The notes under the pieces are model-generated. The model was not told the origin of the DNA. It made no database searches and saw only the letters and a program-made list of their open reading frames with translations. Below are positions 1-7,012 of a DNA stretch of 59,901 nucleotides, in pieces. The stretch's first letter is position 1, and every line of letters starts with the position of its first letter. Made by a program: the position numbers and the translations under genes. The stretch comes from Erysipelotrichaceae bacterium (GTDB lineage: Bacteria > Bacillota_I > Bacilli_A > Erysipelotrichales > Erysipelotrichaceae), in NCBI GenBank assembly GCA_030526485.1, contig JAUNCS010000007.1:1-59901 (forward strand), given 5' to 3'.

Positions 1-621
1 GCTCCTGAAGAATATGAAGAAGTAAATAATCGTTATGAATTCTTAAAGAAGAATTATGATGATCTGATTGCTTCAAGAGATAAGATTTTAAATGCCATTG
101 ATGAAATGGATAACATCATGAAGAAACAGTTCAAGGAAACCTTTGATGCGATTAATGCAAATCTTGGCGACACATTCAAATCACTGTTTGGTGGTGGCAG
201 ATGTAAGCTGGTTCTTGAAGATGAAAATGATATTTTAAATACTGGTATTGATATTGATGTACAGCCTCCTGGTAAACAGGTTAAGTCAATCAGACTGTTC
301 TCCGGTGGTGAAAAGACACTTATTGCGATGTGTGTCTTATTCTCAATATTAAAGGTTAATCCAGCTCCACTAATCATTTTCGATGAAGTTGAAGCGGCTC
401 TTGACCAGGCCAACGTTGAAAGATTTGCGAAATATGTAAAACAGTTCTCAAATACTTCGCAGTTCTTAATCATTACACATAGACCAGGTACCATGGCTGA
501 ATGTGACACTCTGTATGGTGTAACCATGCAGCAAAGAGGTGTTTCGCAGTTATTAAAGGTTAAGCTGGTTGATGCGATTGAAATGGCTGATAAGGATGAC
601 AGCCAAAAAGAGGGTGAATAA
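1..621 (+). CDS. smc: Chromosome segregation ATPase SMC, C-terminal part (5' end outside window)
   Basis: This is the last 206 codons of SMC, the chromosome-condensing ATPase of the SMC-ScpAB complex. The reading frame is open from base 1, so the gene is cut by the window edge. The visible part has the end of the coiled coil and then the C-terminal ATPase lobe. The ABC signature LFSGGEK lies near residue 99 of the visible piece. The Walker B strand LIIFDEVEAALDQAN follows, and the D-loop and switch histidine are in LIITHRPGTM. The stop codon overlaps the ftsY start by one base (TAATG), so the two are translationally coupled. The smc-ftsY order is common in Bacillota. Confidence 0.95.
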   Translation, partial: APEEYEEVNNRYEFLKKNYDDLIASRDKILNAIDEMDNIMKKQFKETFDAINANLGDTFKSLFGGGRCKLVLEDENDILNTGIDIDVQPPGKQVKSIRLFSGGEKTLIAMCVLFSILKVNPAPLIIFDEVEAALDQANVERFAKYVKQFSNTSQFLIITHRPGTMAECDTLYGVTMQQRGVSQLLKVKLVDAIEMADKDDSQKEGE

Positions 622-1592
622 TGGGATTTCTATCATCATTAAAAGAGATTGTTACTGGTAAGAAGGATCAAAGCAAGTACCTGAGTGGTTTCTCTAAAAC
701 CAATAATGCTTTAGGTCGTAAGCTGAAATTCATTACCGAAAACAACACAAAGAATAAAGAAGACTTCGTTGAACAGCTGATGATCACTTTAATTGAAAGT
801 GACATCGGCTATAAGACAGCTGAAGATATCTGTGACCGTTTCTTTAAGGAAACTCAGGATTACTTATATCTAAGACATGAAGATGTTATCGATATTTTAT
901 TAGAAACATTTGATGACATTTATAAGGCTAAAGAAGACAACGAAATCGTTTATAACGAAAATGGTCCAACTGTTATCTTAATGGTTGGTGTTAATGGTGC
1001 TGGTAAGACCAGTACCTGTGCCAAGTTGGCTAACATGTATAAGGCTCAGGGCAAGAAAGTTTGTCTGGCAGCCGCTGATACATTCAGAGCTGGGGCTACC
1101 GAACAGTTAAAAATCTGGGCTGAAAGAGTTGGCGTTGACTTTGTTGGCGGCAAGGAAAATGAAGATCCTAGTTCTGTTTTAGTAACAGCTTGTCGCTATG
1201 CCAAGGAACATGATATTGATATCTTATTATGTGATACAGCCGGCAGACTTCAGACTAAGGTTAACCTGATGGCTGAGCTTGCCAAGATGCGTAGAGTTGT
1301 TGGCAAGGAAATTGAAGGTGCACCACATAATGTGTGGCTGGTACTTGATGCCAACACTGGTCAGAATGGTATGTCACAGGCAGCTTTATTTAATGAAGTA
1401 ACTGATTTAACAGGCATTATTCTGACTAAGATGGATGGTACTTCAAAGGGTGGTATTATCATCGCCATCAAGAATGTACTTGGTGTTCCGGTAAGATATA
1501 TCACGCTTGGTGAAACAATGGATGATATCAAGCCATTTGACTTTGACTTGTATCTGTATTCAATCCTTGGAGAAAAGGGTTATGAGGATTAA
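621..1592 (+). CDS. ftsY: Signal recognition particle receptor FtsY
   Basis: SRP receptor GTPase (323 aa) that docks SRP-ribosome complexes at the membrane. The N domain spans about residues 25-105. The G domain has the P-loop GVNGAGKTS at about 123-131, DTAGR near 205, and the G4 motif TKMDGTSKGG near 269. The acidic A domain found in E. coli is absent, as is usual in Bacillota. The protein starts with an amphipathic MGFLSSLKEI helix that probably touches the membrane. Its 3' end overlaps ylxM by 11 bases. The SRP GTPase gene ffh does not follow ylxM here. Confidence 0.96.
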   Translation: MGFLSSLKEIVTGKKDQSKYLSGFSKTNNALGRKLKFITENNTKNKEDFVEQLMITLIESDIGYKTAEDICDRFFKETQDYLYLRHEDVIDILLETFDDIYKAKEDNEIVYNENGPTVILMVGVNGAGKTSTCAKLANMYKAQGKKVCLAAADTFRAGATEQLKIWAERVGVDFVGGKENEDPSSVLVTACRYAKEHDIDILLCDTAGRLQTKVNLMAELAKMRRVVGKEIEGAPHNVWLVLDANTGQNGMSQAALFNEVTDLTGIILTKMDGTSKGGIIIAIKNVLGVPVRYITLGETMDDIKPFDFDLYLYSILGEKGYED

Positions 1593-1899
1593 TAAACAGG
1601 ATGGAAATCTCTTATTGGGTTTCTATGGCAGTTTATTAACTGATCATCAGCAGAATATCCTTAGTGATTACTTCGTTGATGACTTATCTATGCAAGAAAT
1701 AGCGGAAAATGAAGGAATTTCGAAGTCTGCTGTTTCCGATATAATAAATCGTTCAATTATCCAGTTGCAGGATTATGAAAATAAACTATACTTGATAAAG
1801 GAAAACGATGAACTTGAAAAACTTATCTCAACTATGGAAAAGGATGAGAAGGTTAATGAAAAGTACATTAAACAATTAAGAAAGATTATTAGGGGGTAA
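1582..1899 (+). CDS. ylxM: YlxM-family helix-turn-helix protein (SRP-associated)
   Basis: Small UPF0122 protein (105 aa) with a sigma-70 region-4-like helix-turn-helix. The core includes LTDHQQNILSDYFVDDLSMQ and then EIAENEGISKSAVSDIINRS. Homologues modulate SRP function, and the gene is normally found in an ftsY/ffh operon. I start it at the ATG at 1582, inside the last codons of ftsY. The frame is open further upstream to 1507, but that part only reads across ftsY. The acetate kinase gene begins 2 bases downstream, so ffh is missing from its usual place. Confidence 0.9.
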   Translation: MRINKQDGNLLLGFYGSLLTDHQQNILSDYFVDDLSMQEIAENEGISKSAVSDIINRSIIQLQDYENKLYLIKENDELEKLISTMEKDEKVNEKYIKQLRKIIRG

Positions 1900-1901
1900 A
1901 A

Positions 1902-3095
1902 ATGTCAAAAATTATCGCAGTAAATTCAGGTAGTTCTTCATTAAAATTCCAGTTATTCCAGATGCCTGAAGAAACAGTATTAACTTCAGGTGTGGCTGAA
2001 AGAATTGGTCAGGCTATGGGTGTTTTCACTATTAATGTAAATGGTGAAAAGATCAAGACTGAAGTAGCTATTCCTGATCATCAGGTTGCTGTTGACTTAC
2101 TACTTGATGCTTTAGTAAAGCACGGTATTGTAAACAGTCTTGATGAAATCAAGGGTGCAGGTCACAGAATTGTCCAGGGTGGTCCTTACTTCTCAAGTTC
2201 AGTTAAGGTTGATGAAGATGTAGTAGCTAAGGTTGATGAACTATGCGCATTAGCTCCATTACACAACCCAGCTCATTTAGTTTGCTATAAGGCTTTCGTA
2301 AATGCTTTACCACAGATTGGTCACGTATTTGTATTTGATACAGCTTTCCATCAGACTATGGAACCTGAATCATTCATCTACCCAGTTCCTTATGAATGGT
2401 ATACAGACTATAAGGTAAGAAAGTATGGTGCTCATGGTACTTCTCACCAGTATGTAATGAACAGAACTGCTGAATTATTAGGTAAGAAGCCAGAAGAATT
2501 AAACATCTTAACTTGCCACTTAGGTAATGGTGCTTCTATTACTGCTATTAAGAATGGTAAAGTAATCAATACTTCAATGGGTCTTTCTCCATTAGGCGGT
2601 ATTATGATGGGTACTAGATGTGGTGATATCGACCCAACTGTTGTTTACTACATGGAAGAAAAGTTAGGTTGCACTCCAGAAGAAATGGATACTTACTTAA
2701 ATAAGAAGTCAGGTATGCTAGGTCTTTCTGGTATTTCTAGTGATGCTAGAGATATTCAGGCTGCTATCGATGCAGGTAATGAAAGAGCTATCCTTACTCA
2801 TAAGGTTTATATCAACAAGGCTATCAACCTTATCGGTGGTTACTTCATGCAGTTAGGTCATGTTGATGCTATGTCTTTCACAGCAGGTTTAGGTGAACAC
2901 GCTGTTGAAGTAAGAGAAGACATCTTAAAGGGTCTAGAAGAAGGTATGGGTCTAAAGATCGACTACGCTTTAAATGCTAAGACTCATAGCGAAGCTAAGA
3001 TTTCATTAGATGGTTCTAAGGTTGACGTATTTGTTGTTCCAACAAATGAAGAACTTGTTATCGCAAGAGATACAGTTAGATTACTTGGTCTATAA
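1902..3095 (+). CDS. ackA: Acetate kinase
   Basis: Interconverts acetyl phosphate plus ADP with acetate plus ATP, the substrate-level phosphorylation step of mixed-acid fermentation. At 397 aa it has the family's full length. The N-terminal ASKHA strand contains VNSGSSSLKFQLF. Further signatures are GHRIVQGG, DTAFHQTM, YGAHGTSH, and HLGNGAS followed by the MGLSPLGG loop. A strong Shine-Dalgarno sequence (AGGGGGT) overlaps the ylxM stop. No phosphotransacetylase gene is beside it. The stop overlaps the nrnA start (TAATG), so the two are coupled. Codon use is strongly biased, which suggests high expression. Confidence 0.98.
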   Translation: MSKIIAVNSGSSSLKFQLFQMPEETVLTSGVAERIGQAMGVFTINVNGEKIKTEVAIPDHQVAVDLLLDALVKHGIVNSLDEIKGAGHRIVQGGPYFSSSVKVDEDVVAKVDELCALAPLHNPAHLVCYKAFVNALPQIGHVFVFDTAFHQTMEPESFIYPVPYEWYTDYKVRKYGAHGTSHQYVMNRTAELLGKKPEELNILTCHLGNGASITAIKNGKVINTSMGLSPLGGIMMGTRCGDIDPTVVYYMEEKLGCTPEEMDTYLNKKSGMLGLSGISSDARDIQAAIDAGNERAILTHKVYINKAINLIGGYFMQLGHVDAMSFTAGLGEHAVEVREDILKGLEEGMGLKIDYALNAKTHSEAKISLDGSKVDVFVVPTNEELVIARDTVRLLGL

Positions 3096-4024
3096 TGTAT
3101 AAAACCGTTTTAAATAAAATTGAGGAATATCAAAACATCACCATTTTCAGGCATTTAAGACCTGATGGTGATGCTATATTCTCAAGTTGTGGACTTAAAT
3201 ATTTCATTGAACATAACTTTAAGGATAAAGAAGTTAAGTTATGTGGTGAAGAAACTTATGATGTATTGCCAGTTAAGGAAGAGGTCAGTGATGAATTCAT
3301 CAACAACTCTTTAGCTATCATTCTTGATGTTTCAGGTACCGATAGAACTGATGATCAGCGTTTCTTTAATGCTAAGGAAAGACTTATTATTGATCATCAT
3401 CCTGGTAATCCAACACATGCCGAAACACTTTTACAGGATACAAGCTGTTGTGCAACAGCGGAATTATTAGCTAAATTATTTTATTCTGGAGAGTTTTCCG
3501 AATATGAAGTAAGTCCTAAGACTTGTGAATATCTTTATTGTGGTATCTTAACTGATTCTAATTCTTTTTCAACTTCCAATACGACTGCTGATACTTTATT
3601 ATTGGCAAGCAGACTTGTTAAAGATGGTAATTTAAAGCCGTCTGAATACAATGAAATGGTTTTTAATGACAGCTATGAGTCTTTTATTAAGACTACCAAG
3701 CTTAGAAGTAATTTAAAGATTGAGGATGGTATTGGTTATCTTATCCTTGATAATAAGGATTTAGAGGAAATTGGTTTTACTGCCAACGAGGCTAAAAACC
3801 GTGTAAATGAGTTTGCGAGAATTAAGGAACTTAATATCTGGGCTATCTTTGTTTATGATGAAGAAAGTGGCTTGTATAATGGTTCACTTAGATCTAGAAG
3901 AAACTTTGTAATTAATGAAATCTGTAATAATTACAATGGTGGTGGTCATAAAAATGCCTGTGGCGTTAAACGTTTAAGTAGAAAAGATATCACAAATTTA
4001 TTTGCTGATCTAAGAAAAATATAG
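3095..4024 (+). CDS. nrnA: DHH-family oligoribonuclease / pAp phosphatase NrnA
   Basis: Cytoplasmic DHH/DHHA1 phosphoesterase (309 aa) that degrades nanoRNAs and can dephosphorylate 3'-phosphoadenosine 5'-phosphate. Motif I is FRHLRPDGDA near residue 20. The DHH motif IIDHHPGNP lies near 100. The DHHA1 domain ends with the glycine-rich NYNGGGHKNACG at about 285-296, which binds nucleotide. NrnA enzymes also hydrolyse pGpG, the end product of c-di-GMP breakdown. That is of interest because a c-di-GMP riboswitch lies elsewhere in the window. The gene is coupled to ackA by a one-base overlap. Confidence 0.92.
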   Translation: MYKTVLNKIEEYQNITIFRHLRPDGDAIFSSCGLKYFIEHNFKDKEVKLCGEETYDVLPVKEEVSDEFINNSLAIILDVSGTDRTDDQRFFNAKERLIIDHHPGNPTHAETLLQDTSCCATAELLAKLFYSGEFSEYEVSPKTCEYLYCGILTDSNSFSTSNTTADTLLLASRLVKDGNLKPSEYNEMVFNDSYESFIKTTKLRSNLKIEDGIGYLILDNKDLEEIGFTANEAKNRVNEFARIKELNIWAIFVYDEESGLYNGSLRSRRNFVINEICNNYNGGGHKNACGVKRLSRKDITNLFADLRKI

Positions 4025-4046
4025 GTCTTAGAGTCGGCGCATTTCG

Positions 4047-4075
4047 TTGATTTATACCCAAGTATTTGGTATAAA
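4047..4075 (+). promoter_or_regulatory. Promoter of the HU gene
   Basis: A -35 hexamer TTGATT (4047-4052), a 17-base spacer and a -10 hexamer TATAAA (4070-4075) stand ahead of the HU gene. Start of transcription is expected near 4082. An inverted repeat (TTTATACC at 4051-4058 with GGTATAAA at 4068-4075) overlaps the core promoter and could be an operator. Confidence 0.7.
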
Positions 4076-4103
4076 TAAAATAAAATCAGAGAGGAGATTA
4101 AAA

Positions 4104-4385
4104 ATGGCTGATTTAAACAAGAAGGCTTTAGTTGAACTAGTAGCTGAATCTCAGGGTTTAACTAAGAAAGCTTCTACTGAAATCGTAGATTCAATCATTG
4201 AAGCAATGACAAATACTCTTAAAGATGGTGGTGAAGTAGATTTACCTGGTTTCGGTAAGTTCACTGTTAAGGAAAGAGCTGCTAGAACTGGTATCAACCC
4301 AGCTACTGGCGAAAAGATCAAGATTGAAGCAACTAAGGTTCCTGGATTCAAGGCTGCTAAGGCTTTAAAGGAAGCTGTTAAATAA
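4104..4385 (+). CDS. hup: HU family nucleoid DNA-binding protein
   Basis: Histone-like protein (93 aa) that binds and bends DNA as a dimer. It has the full HU layout: N-terminal helices, then the signature GFGKFTVKERAARTGINPAT, where the beta-arm carries the intercalating proline in GINPATGEKI, and a final helix. I start it at the ATG at 4104, which has a strong GAGGAG Shine-Dalgarno sequence 8 bases upstream. The frame is open to 4047, but that extension lies on the promoter. It is monocistronic, between its own promoter and terminator. Confidence 0.97.
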   Translation: MADLNKKALVELVAESQGLTKKASTEIVDSIIEAMTNTLKDGGEVDLPGFGKFTVKERAARTGINPATGEKIKIEATKVPGFKAAKALKEAVK

Positions 4386-4395
4386 GCTCTTAAAA

Positions 4396-4424
4396 TAAGC
4401 GGTAGTAATACCGCTTAGTTTTTT
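4396..4424 (+). terminator. Rho-independent terminator of the HU gene
   Basis: A 9-bp perfect stem (TAAGCGGTA / TACCGCTTA) with a GTAA tetraloop is followed by GTTTTTT. Confidence 0.93.
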
Positions 4425-4427
4425 ATT

Positions 4428-4994
4428 ATGAGAATTTTAAAGAAATGGATTAGAGAGTTTTTAAGTCTGTTTGTATTTCTTAAATACGAAAATGTCTTAA
4501 ATCTCTATGATTATTTATATACAAACAAAAAGCTGAGTGGAATCAGGGCTTCAGTCTTTACTCATTATTGTGACAGTCATTCTTCTTATATTGGAATTGG
4601 CGCAGAATTTAAGAATCATCCATACTTCCCACATGGCTTAAATGGTATCTTTATCAGCGAGAGTGCCGTTATTGGCAAGAATGCTGTTATCTTCCAACAG
4701 GTCACCATTGGTGCTTCCAGAACTATTGGTTCAAAGAATTCGGGTGCACCTGTAATTGGTGATAACTGCTATATCGGTGCCGGTGCCAAGATTGTTGGTA
4801 ATATCACTATCGGCAACAATGTCCGTATAGGTGCCAATGCCGTAGTTTATAGTGATGTACCTGATAATTGCGTTGTTGTAGCAGCTGAAACCCGTATTAT
4901 TCAAAAGGAAAAGCTGGATAATCGCTTTGTTAAGCTCATTAATAACGAAGAATATTACTGGGATAATGAAAAACAGAAATTTGTTAAATTATAA
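4428..4994 (+). CDS. Serine O-acetyltransferase-like hexapeptide-repeat acyltransferase
   Basis: Left-handed beta-helix acyltransferase of 188 aa. The hexapeptide repeats run from about residue 75 to 150 (IFISESAVIGKNAVIFQQ, then VIGDNCYIGAGAKIVGNI and NNVRIGANAVV). The layout matches CysE-type serine acetyltransferases and related colanic-acid or capsule acetyltransferases. CysE proper is usually longer at the N terminus, so the substrate is uncertain. The N-terminal segment is rich in basic and hydrophobic residues. The ATG lies 3 bases after the HU terminator U-tract and has no Shine-Dalgarno sequence. How it is transcribed and started is unclear, possibly by terminator read-through. Confidence 0.75.
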   Translation: MRILKKWIREFLSLFVFLKYENVLNLYDYLYTNKKLSGIRASVFTHYCDSHSSYIGIGAEFKNHPYFPHGLNGIFISESAVIGKNAVIFQQVTIGASRTIGSKNSGAPVIGDNCYIGAGAKIVGNITIGNNVRIGANAVVYSDVPDNCVVVAAETRIIQKEKLDNRFVKLINNEEYYWDNEKQKFVKL

Positions 4995-5019
4995 TCGTTT
5001 CTAGAGAAACGATTATTTT
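4992..5019 (+). terminator. Terminator of the hexapeptide acyltransferase gene
   Basis: The hairpin AATCGTTTCT / AGAAACGATT overlaps the stop codon and is followed by ATTTTA. Confidence 0.8.
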
Positions 5020-5034
5020 ATATAGGGATTATTT

Positions 5035-5532
5035 ATGAAATTTAGAATTGCAGAAAGAAAAGATGTCAGTTTAATACTGGATTTTATTAGACAACTGGCT
5101 GAGTATGAAAATTTATTGGATCAGGTAGTAGCTGATGAAGAAATACTGGAAAAATGGATTTTTGATAATAAGAAAGCTGAAGTGATTTTTGTCTTAAATG
5201 ACGAAAATAAGGAAGTAGGTTTTGTCTTATTCTTCCATAATTTTTCTACTTTCTTAGGAAAGTCTGGTTTATATCTGGAAGATCTGTTTGTCTTAAAAGA
5301 ATATCGTCATCAGGGTTATGGTATTGGCTTAATTAAGGAATTGGCCAGGATTGCTAAAGAAAGAGACTGTGGTCGCTTTGAATGGTGGTGTTTAAATGAT
5401 AATCTGCCAAGCATTGAATTCTACAATGCTTTAGGTGCTGAAGCGATGTCTGAATGGACAACTTTCAGACTGAATGAAGAAGGCATCAGCAAGCTCCTTG
5501 AAAGCGATTTAAAGAGCGAATATGAAGTCTAA
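5035..5532 (+). CDS. GNAT family N-acetyltransferase
   Basis: Single-domain GNAT acetyltransferase (165 aa). The acetyl-CoA binding motif A is LYLEDLFVLKEYRHQGYGIG at about 80-99 (R/Q-x-x-G-x-G/A form). Motif B is FEWWCLNDNLPSIEFYNALGA. The pattern resembles diamine (spermidine/spermine) acetyltransferases, but the substrate is not shown by the sequence. A modest AGGGA Shine-Dalgarno sequence precedes the ATG. The last codons overlap the next gene by 11 bases, so the two form an operon. Confidence 0.85.
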   Translation: MKFRIAERKDVSLILDFIRQLAEYENLLDQVVADEEILEKWIFDNKKAEVIFVLNDENKEVGFVLFFHNFSTFLGKSGLYLEDLFVLKEYRHQGYGIGLIKELARIAKERDCGRFEWWCLNDNLPSIEFYNALGAEAMSEWTTFRLNEEGISKLLESDLKSEYEV

Positions 5533-6412
5533 AGCCTATTTCCACTTACCAGGCCTTTTTGAATATTTTGAGCTCTACAAGGCCTTTTTACCCTTGTATA
5601 AGCAATATCCTGAATATTTTTATGAAGATTTTGCAATTTCATCCATCTATGGAGCTCCAACTGACTGTATCTGGTCAGGTGGCAGAGTTTCAACAAGGGA
5701 TTATGATCCTAAAGAAGTATCAAATCTTTTAAAAGAATATAATATCTCAGCCCGACTGACTTTCAGCAATTCTTTATTAACAGATGAACATCTAAATGAT
5801 TATAAATGTAATCATTTAGCTAAACTCTTTAATGAATCAGATAATAATGGAGTAATCATTTATTCTGATTTGTTATTAAATTACTTAAAAGAAAAATATC
5901 CAAAGCTATATTATGTATCGACCACAACCAAGGTACTTACTGATAAAAATGATTTAATATATGAATTAAACAGAGAAGAATTTAAGTATGTAGTACCTGA
6001 TTTTAGATTAAATAAGGATTTTGATTTATTTGAATCACTTAATAACAATCAAAAAGAAAAGATTGAACTCTTGTGTAATGAATGTTGCTATATAGGCTGC
6101 AGACAAAGAAAAGAATGTTATGAGTCTGTAAGCAAATTAAACCTCGGTATTGATTCAAATCATCTATGTAATGCACCAGACTCTAAAGATGGCTATCGCT
6201 TCTCTAAAGCCATGAAAAGCCCCTCTTTTATTGGGATAGGGGATATAAGGGAAAAGTATCTTCCTCTTGGTATTAATAATTTCAAAATCGAAGGCAGGGG
6301 ACTTGGCAGTGCTCTGATACTGGAATTTCTTTTATATTATCTGGTTAAACCTGAATATCATATCAATATCAGAGAAGAAATATATCTGGATAACTCATTA
6401 GATTTATTTTAA
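5522..6412 (+). CDS. U32 peptidase-like (UbiU/UbiV/YhbU superfamily) protein, probable Fe-S protein
   Basis: Protein of 296 aa that I relate to the U32 peptidase/hydroxylase superfamily. Supporting motifs are the strand VVPDFRLN (about 158-165), a cysteine cluster CNECCYIGCRQRKEC at about 190-204 with one more cysteine near 219, and NFKIEGRGLG near 260, the counterpart of the family signature FKIEGR. In UbiU/UbiV the conserved cysteines hold a 4Fe-4S cluster and the proteins act in oxygen-independent hydroxylation. RlhA acts in 23S rRNA hydroxylation. The substrate here is unknown. It overlaps the upstream GNAT gene, and a terminator follows. Confidence 0.65.
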   Translation: MKSKAYFHLPGLFEYFELYKAFLPLYKQYPEYFYEDFAISSIYGAPTDCIWSGGRVSTRDYDPKEVSNLLKEYNISARLTFSNSLLTDEHLNDYKCNHLAKLFNESDNNGVIIYSDLLLNYLKEKYPKLYYVSTTTKVLTDKNDLIYELNREEFKYVVPDFRLNKDFDLFESLNNNQKEKIELLCNECCYIGCRQRKECYESVSKLNLGIDSNHLCNAPDSKDGYRFSKAMKSPSFIGIGDIREKYLPLGINNFKIEGRGLGSALILEFLLYYLVKPEYHINIREEIYLDNSLDLF

Positions 6413-6438
6413 TATGTGAACATATTCACAAATAGAGA

Positions 6439-6462
6439 AGGGACTCGAAAGGGGTCTCTTTT
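6439..6462 (+). terminator. Terminator after the U32-like gene
   Basis: Hairpin AGGGACTC / GGGTCTCT (two G-U pairs) with loop GAAAG, followed by TTTT. Confidence 0.7.
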
Positions 6463-6577
6463 ATGTTATTCAATTAAAAATAACTAATCATCAATTAAAT
6501 ATTTGATAGTTCTATTTAAATTTTTATTAATTATTAATCTATATATGAATACAAGATATTAATACATAAGCCGATTA

Positions 6578-6808
6578 TTAATCTGTTAAAAATCTAATCG
6601 GTTTTAACTTTTCATAAATAACTGGTAAAACAGCAGCTGGAGTTAAATTACTTGAAAATGCTTCTTCGCTAGAATGAATCGAGAAATTGATTTGTGGATG
6701 ATTATCCATCTCGATGCAGAATTGAAGTTAAATGATAATGAAATAAATAAGTAATTATCCAGAAAATAACATCTCGTTTAATTTAAAACGAAATGGATAA
6801 TTACTCAT
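6578..6808 (-). pseudogene. Decayed coding remnants, two related N-termini in one frame
   Basis: Read on the minus strand, one frame gives a 17-residue peptide from ATG 6808, beginning MSNYPFRF and ending FSG. After two in-frame stops comes a 43-residue ORF from ATG 6709, beginning MDNHPQINFSI, with EEAFSSNLTPAAVLPVIYEK inside, and ending at the stop at 6578. The composition looks protein-like. The two starts resemble each other (M-x-N-Y/H-P, later an E and FS), as does their DNA (ATGAGTAATTATCCA and ATGGATAATCATCCA). I read this as the remains of a duplicated gene start, perhaps a transposase or other accessory gene. The family is not identified. Confidence 0.35.
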
Positions 6809-6890
6809 GAATAAGATATTCGATTCATTTAAATTGAAATGATATATAAACGTATATAAGAGTTTATATTAAACAAATAATAATTATGAG

Positions 6891-6930
6891 TATAAATAGC
6901 TATATAAATGTATAAATAGCTTTATAAAAG
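6891..6930. repeat. Two 20-bp tandem repeats
   Basis: TATAAATAGCTATATAAATG is followed directly by TATAAATAGCTTTATAAAAG. The copies differ at three positions. They lie 60-120 bases upstream of the recombinase gene. Confidence 0.8.
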
Positions 6931-6975
6931 CCTTATTTATACTAATTTTTTATATATTAACACTTCGTAAAATCT

Positions 6976-6996
6976 ACATTTTCCGAATAAAAATGT
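6976..6996. other. Dyad upstream of the Xer-like gene; possible recombination site or operator
   Basis: ACATTTT (6976-6982) and AAAATGT (6990-6996) flank CCGAATA. The left half, ATTTTCCGAA, recalls the arm of streptococcal difSL sites, which also lie just upstream of xerS. The resemblance is short. The dyad could equally be an operator, since it overlaps the promoter. Confidence 0.3.
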
Positions 6997-7004
6997 GTTA
7001 CAAT
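6996..7004 (+). promoter_or_regulatory. Extended -10 of the Xer-like gene
   Basis: TGTTACAAT fits an extended -10 (TG-n-TACAAT, hexamer 6999-7004). The ATG lies 8 bases downstream with no Shine-Dalgarno sequence, which predicts a leaderless mRNA. Confidence 0.6.
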
Positions 7005-7012
7005 ATAAGTGT

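Larger units (their letters stand above)
6413..7012. other. 600-base AT-rich intergenic region
   Basis: Longest stretch without an intact gene. In order it holds the terminator of the U32-like gene, a hairpin AAGCCGATTA / TAATCGGTTT (6568-6604), decayed minus-strand coding remnants (6578-6808), a hairpin ATCGAGA / TCTCGAT enclosing TGGAT / ATCCA (6678-6715), an 11-bp inverted repeat GTAATTATCCA / TGGATAATTAC (6751-6761 and 6794-6804), a 20-bp tandem duplication (6891-6930), and a dyad and promoter just before the Xer-type recombinase gene. Confidence 0.8.

Noticed and set aside
54-527. 157-codon ORF opposite smc
   Set aside because: Shadow of the conserved ATPase lobe of SMC on the plus strand.
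1507-1581. Longer N terminus for YlxM
   Set aside because: It only reads across the end of ftsY in another frame; YlxM homologues begin near the ATG at 1582.
6891-6930. CRISPR-like repeat
   Set aside because: Only two copies, directly joined with no spacer and no cas genes in the window.
6413-7012. Intact insertion sequence or prophage attachment region
   Set aside because: No complete transposase, no matched terminal repeats with target duplication and no phage genes. The Xer-type protein looks like a housekeeping recombinase.
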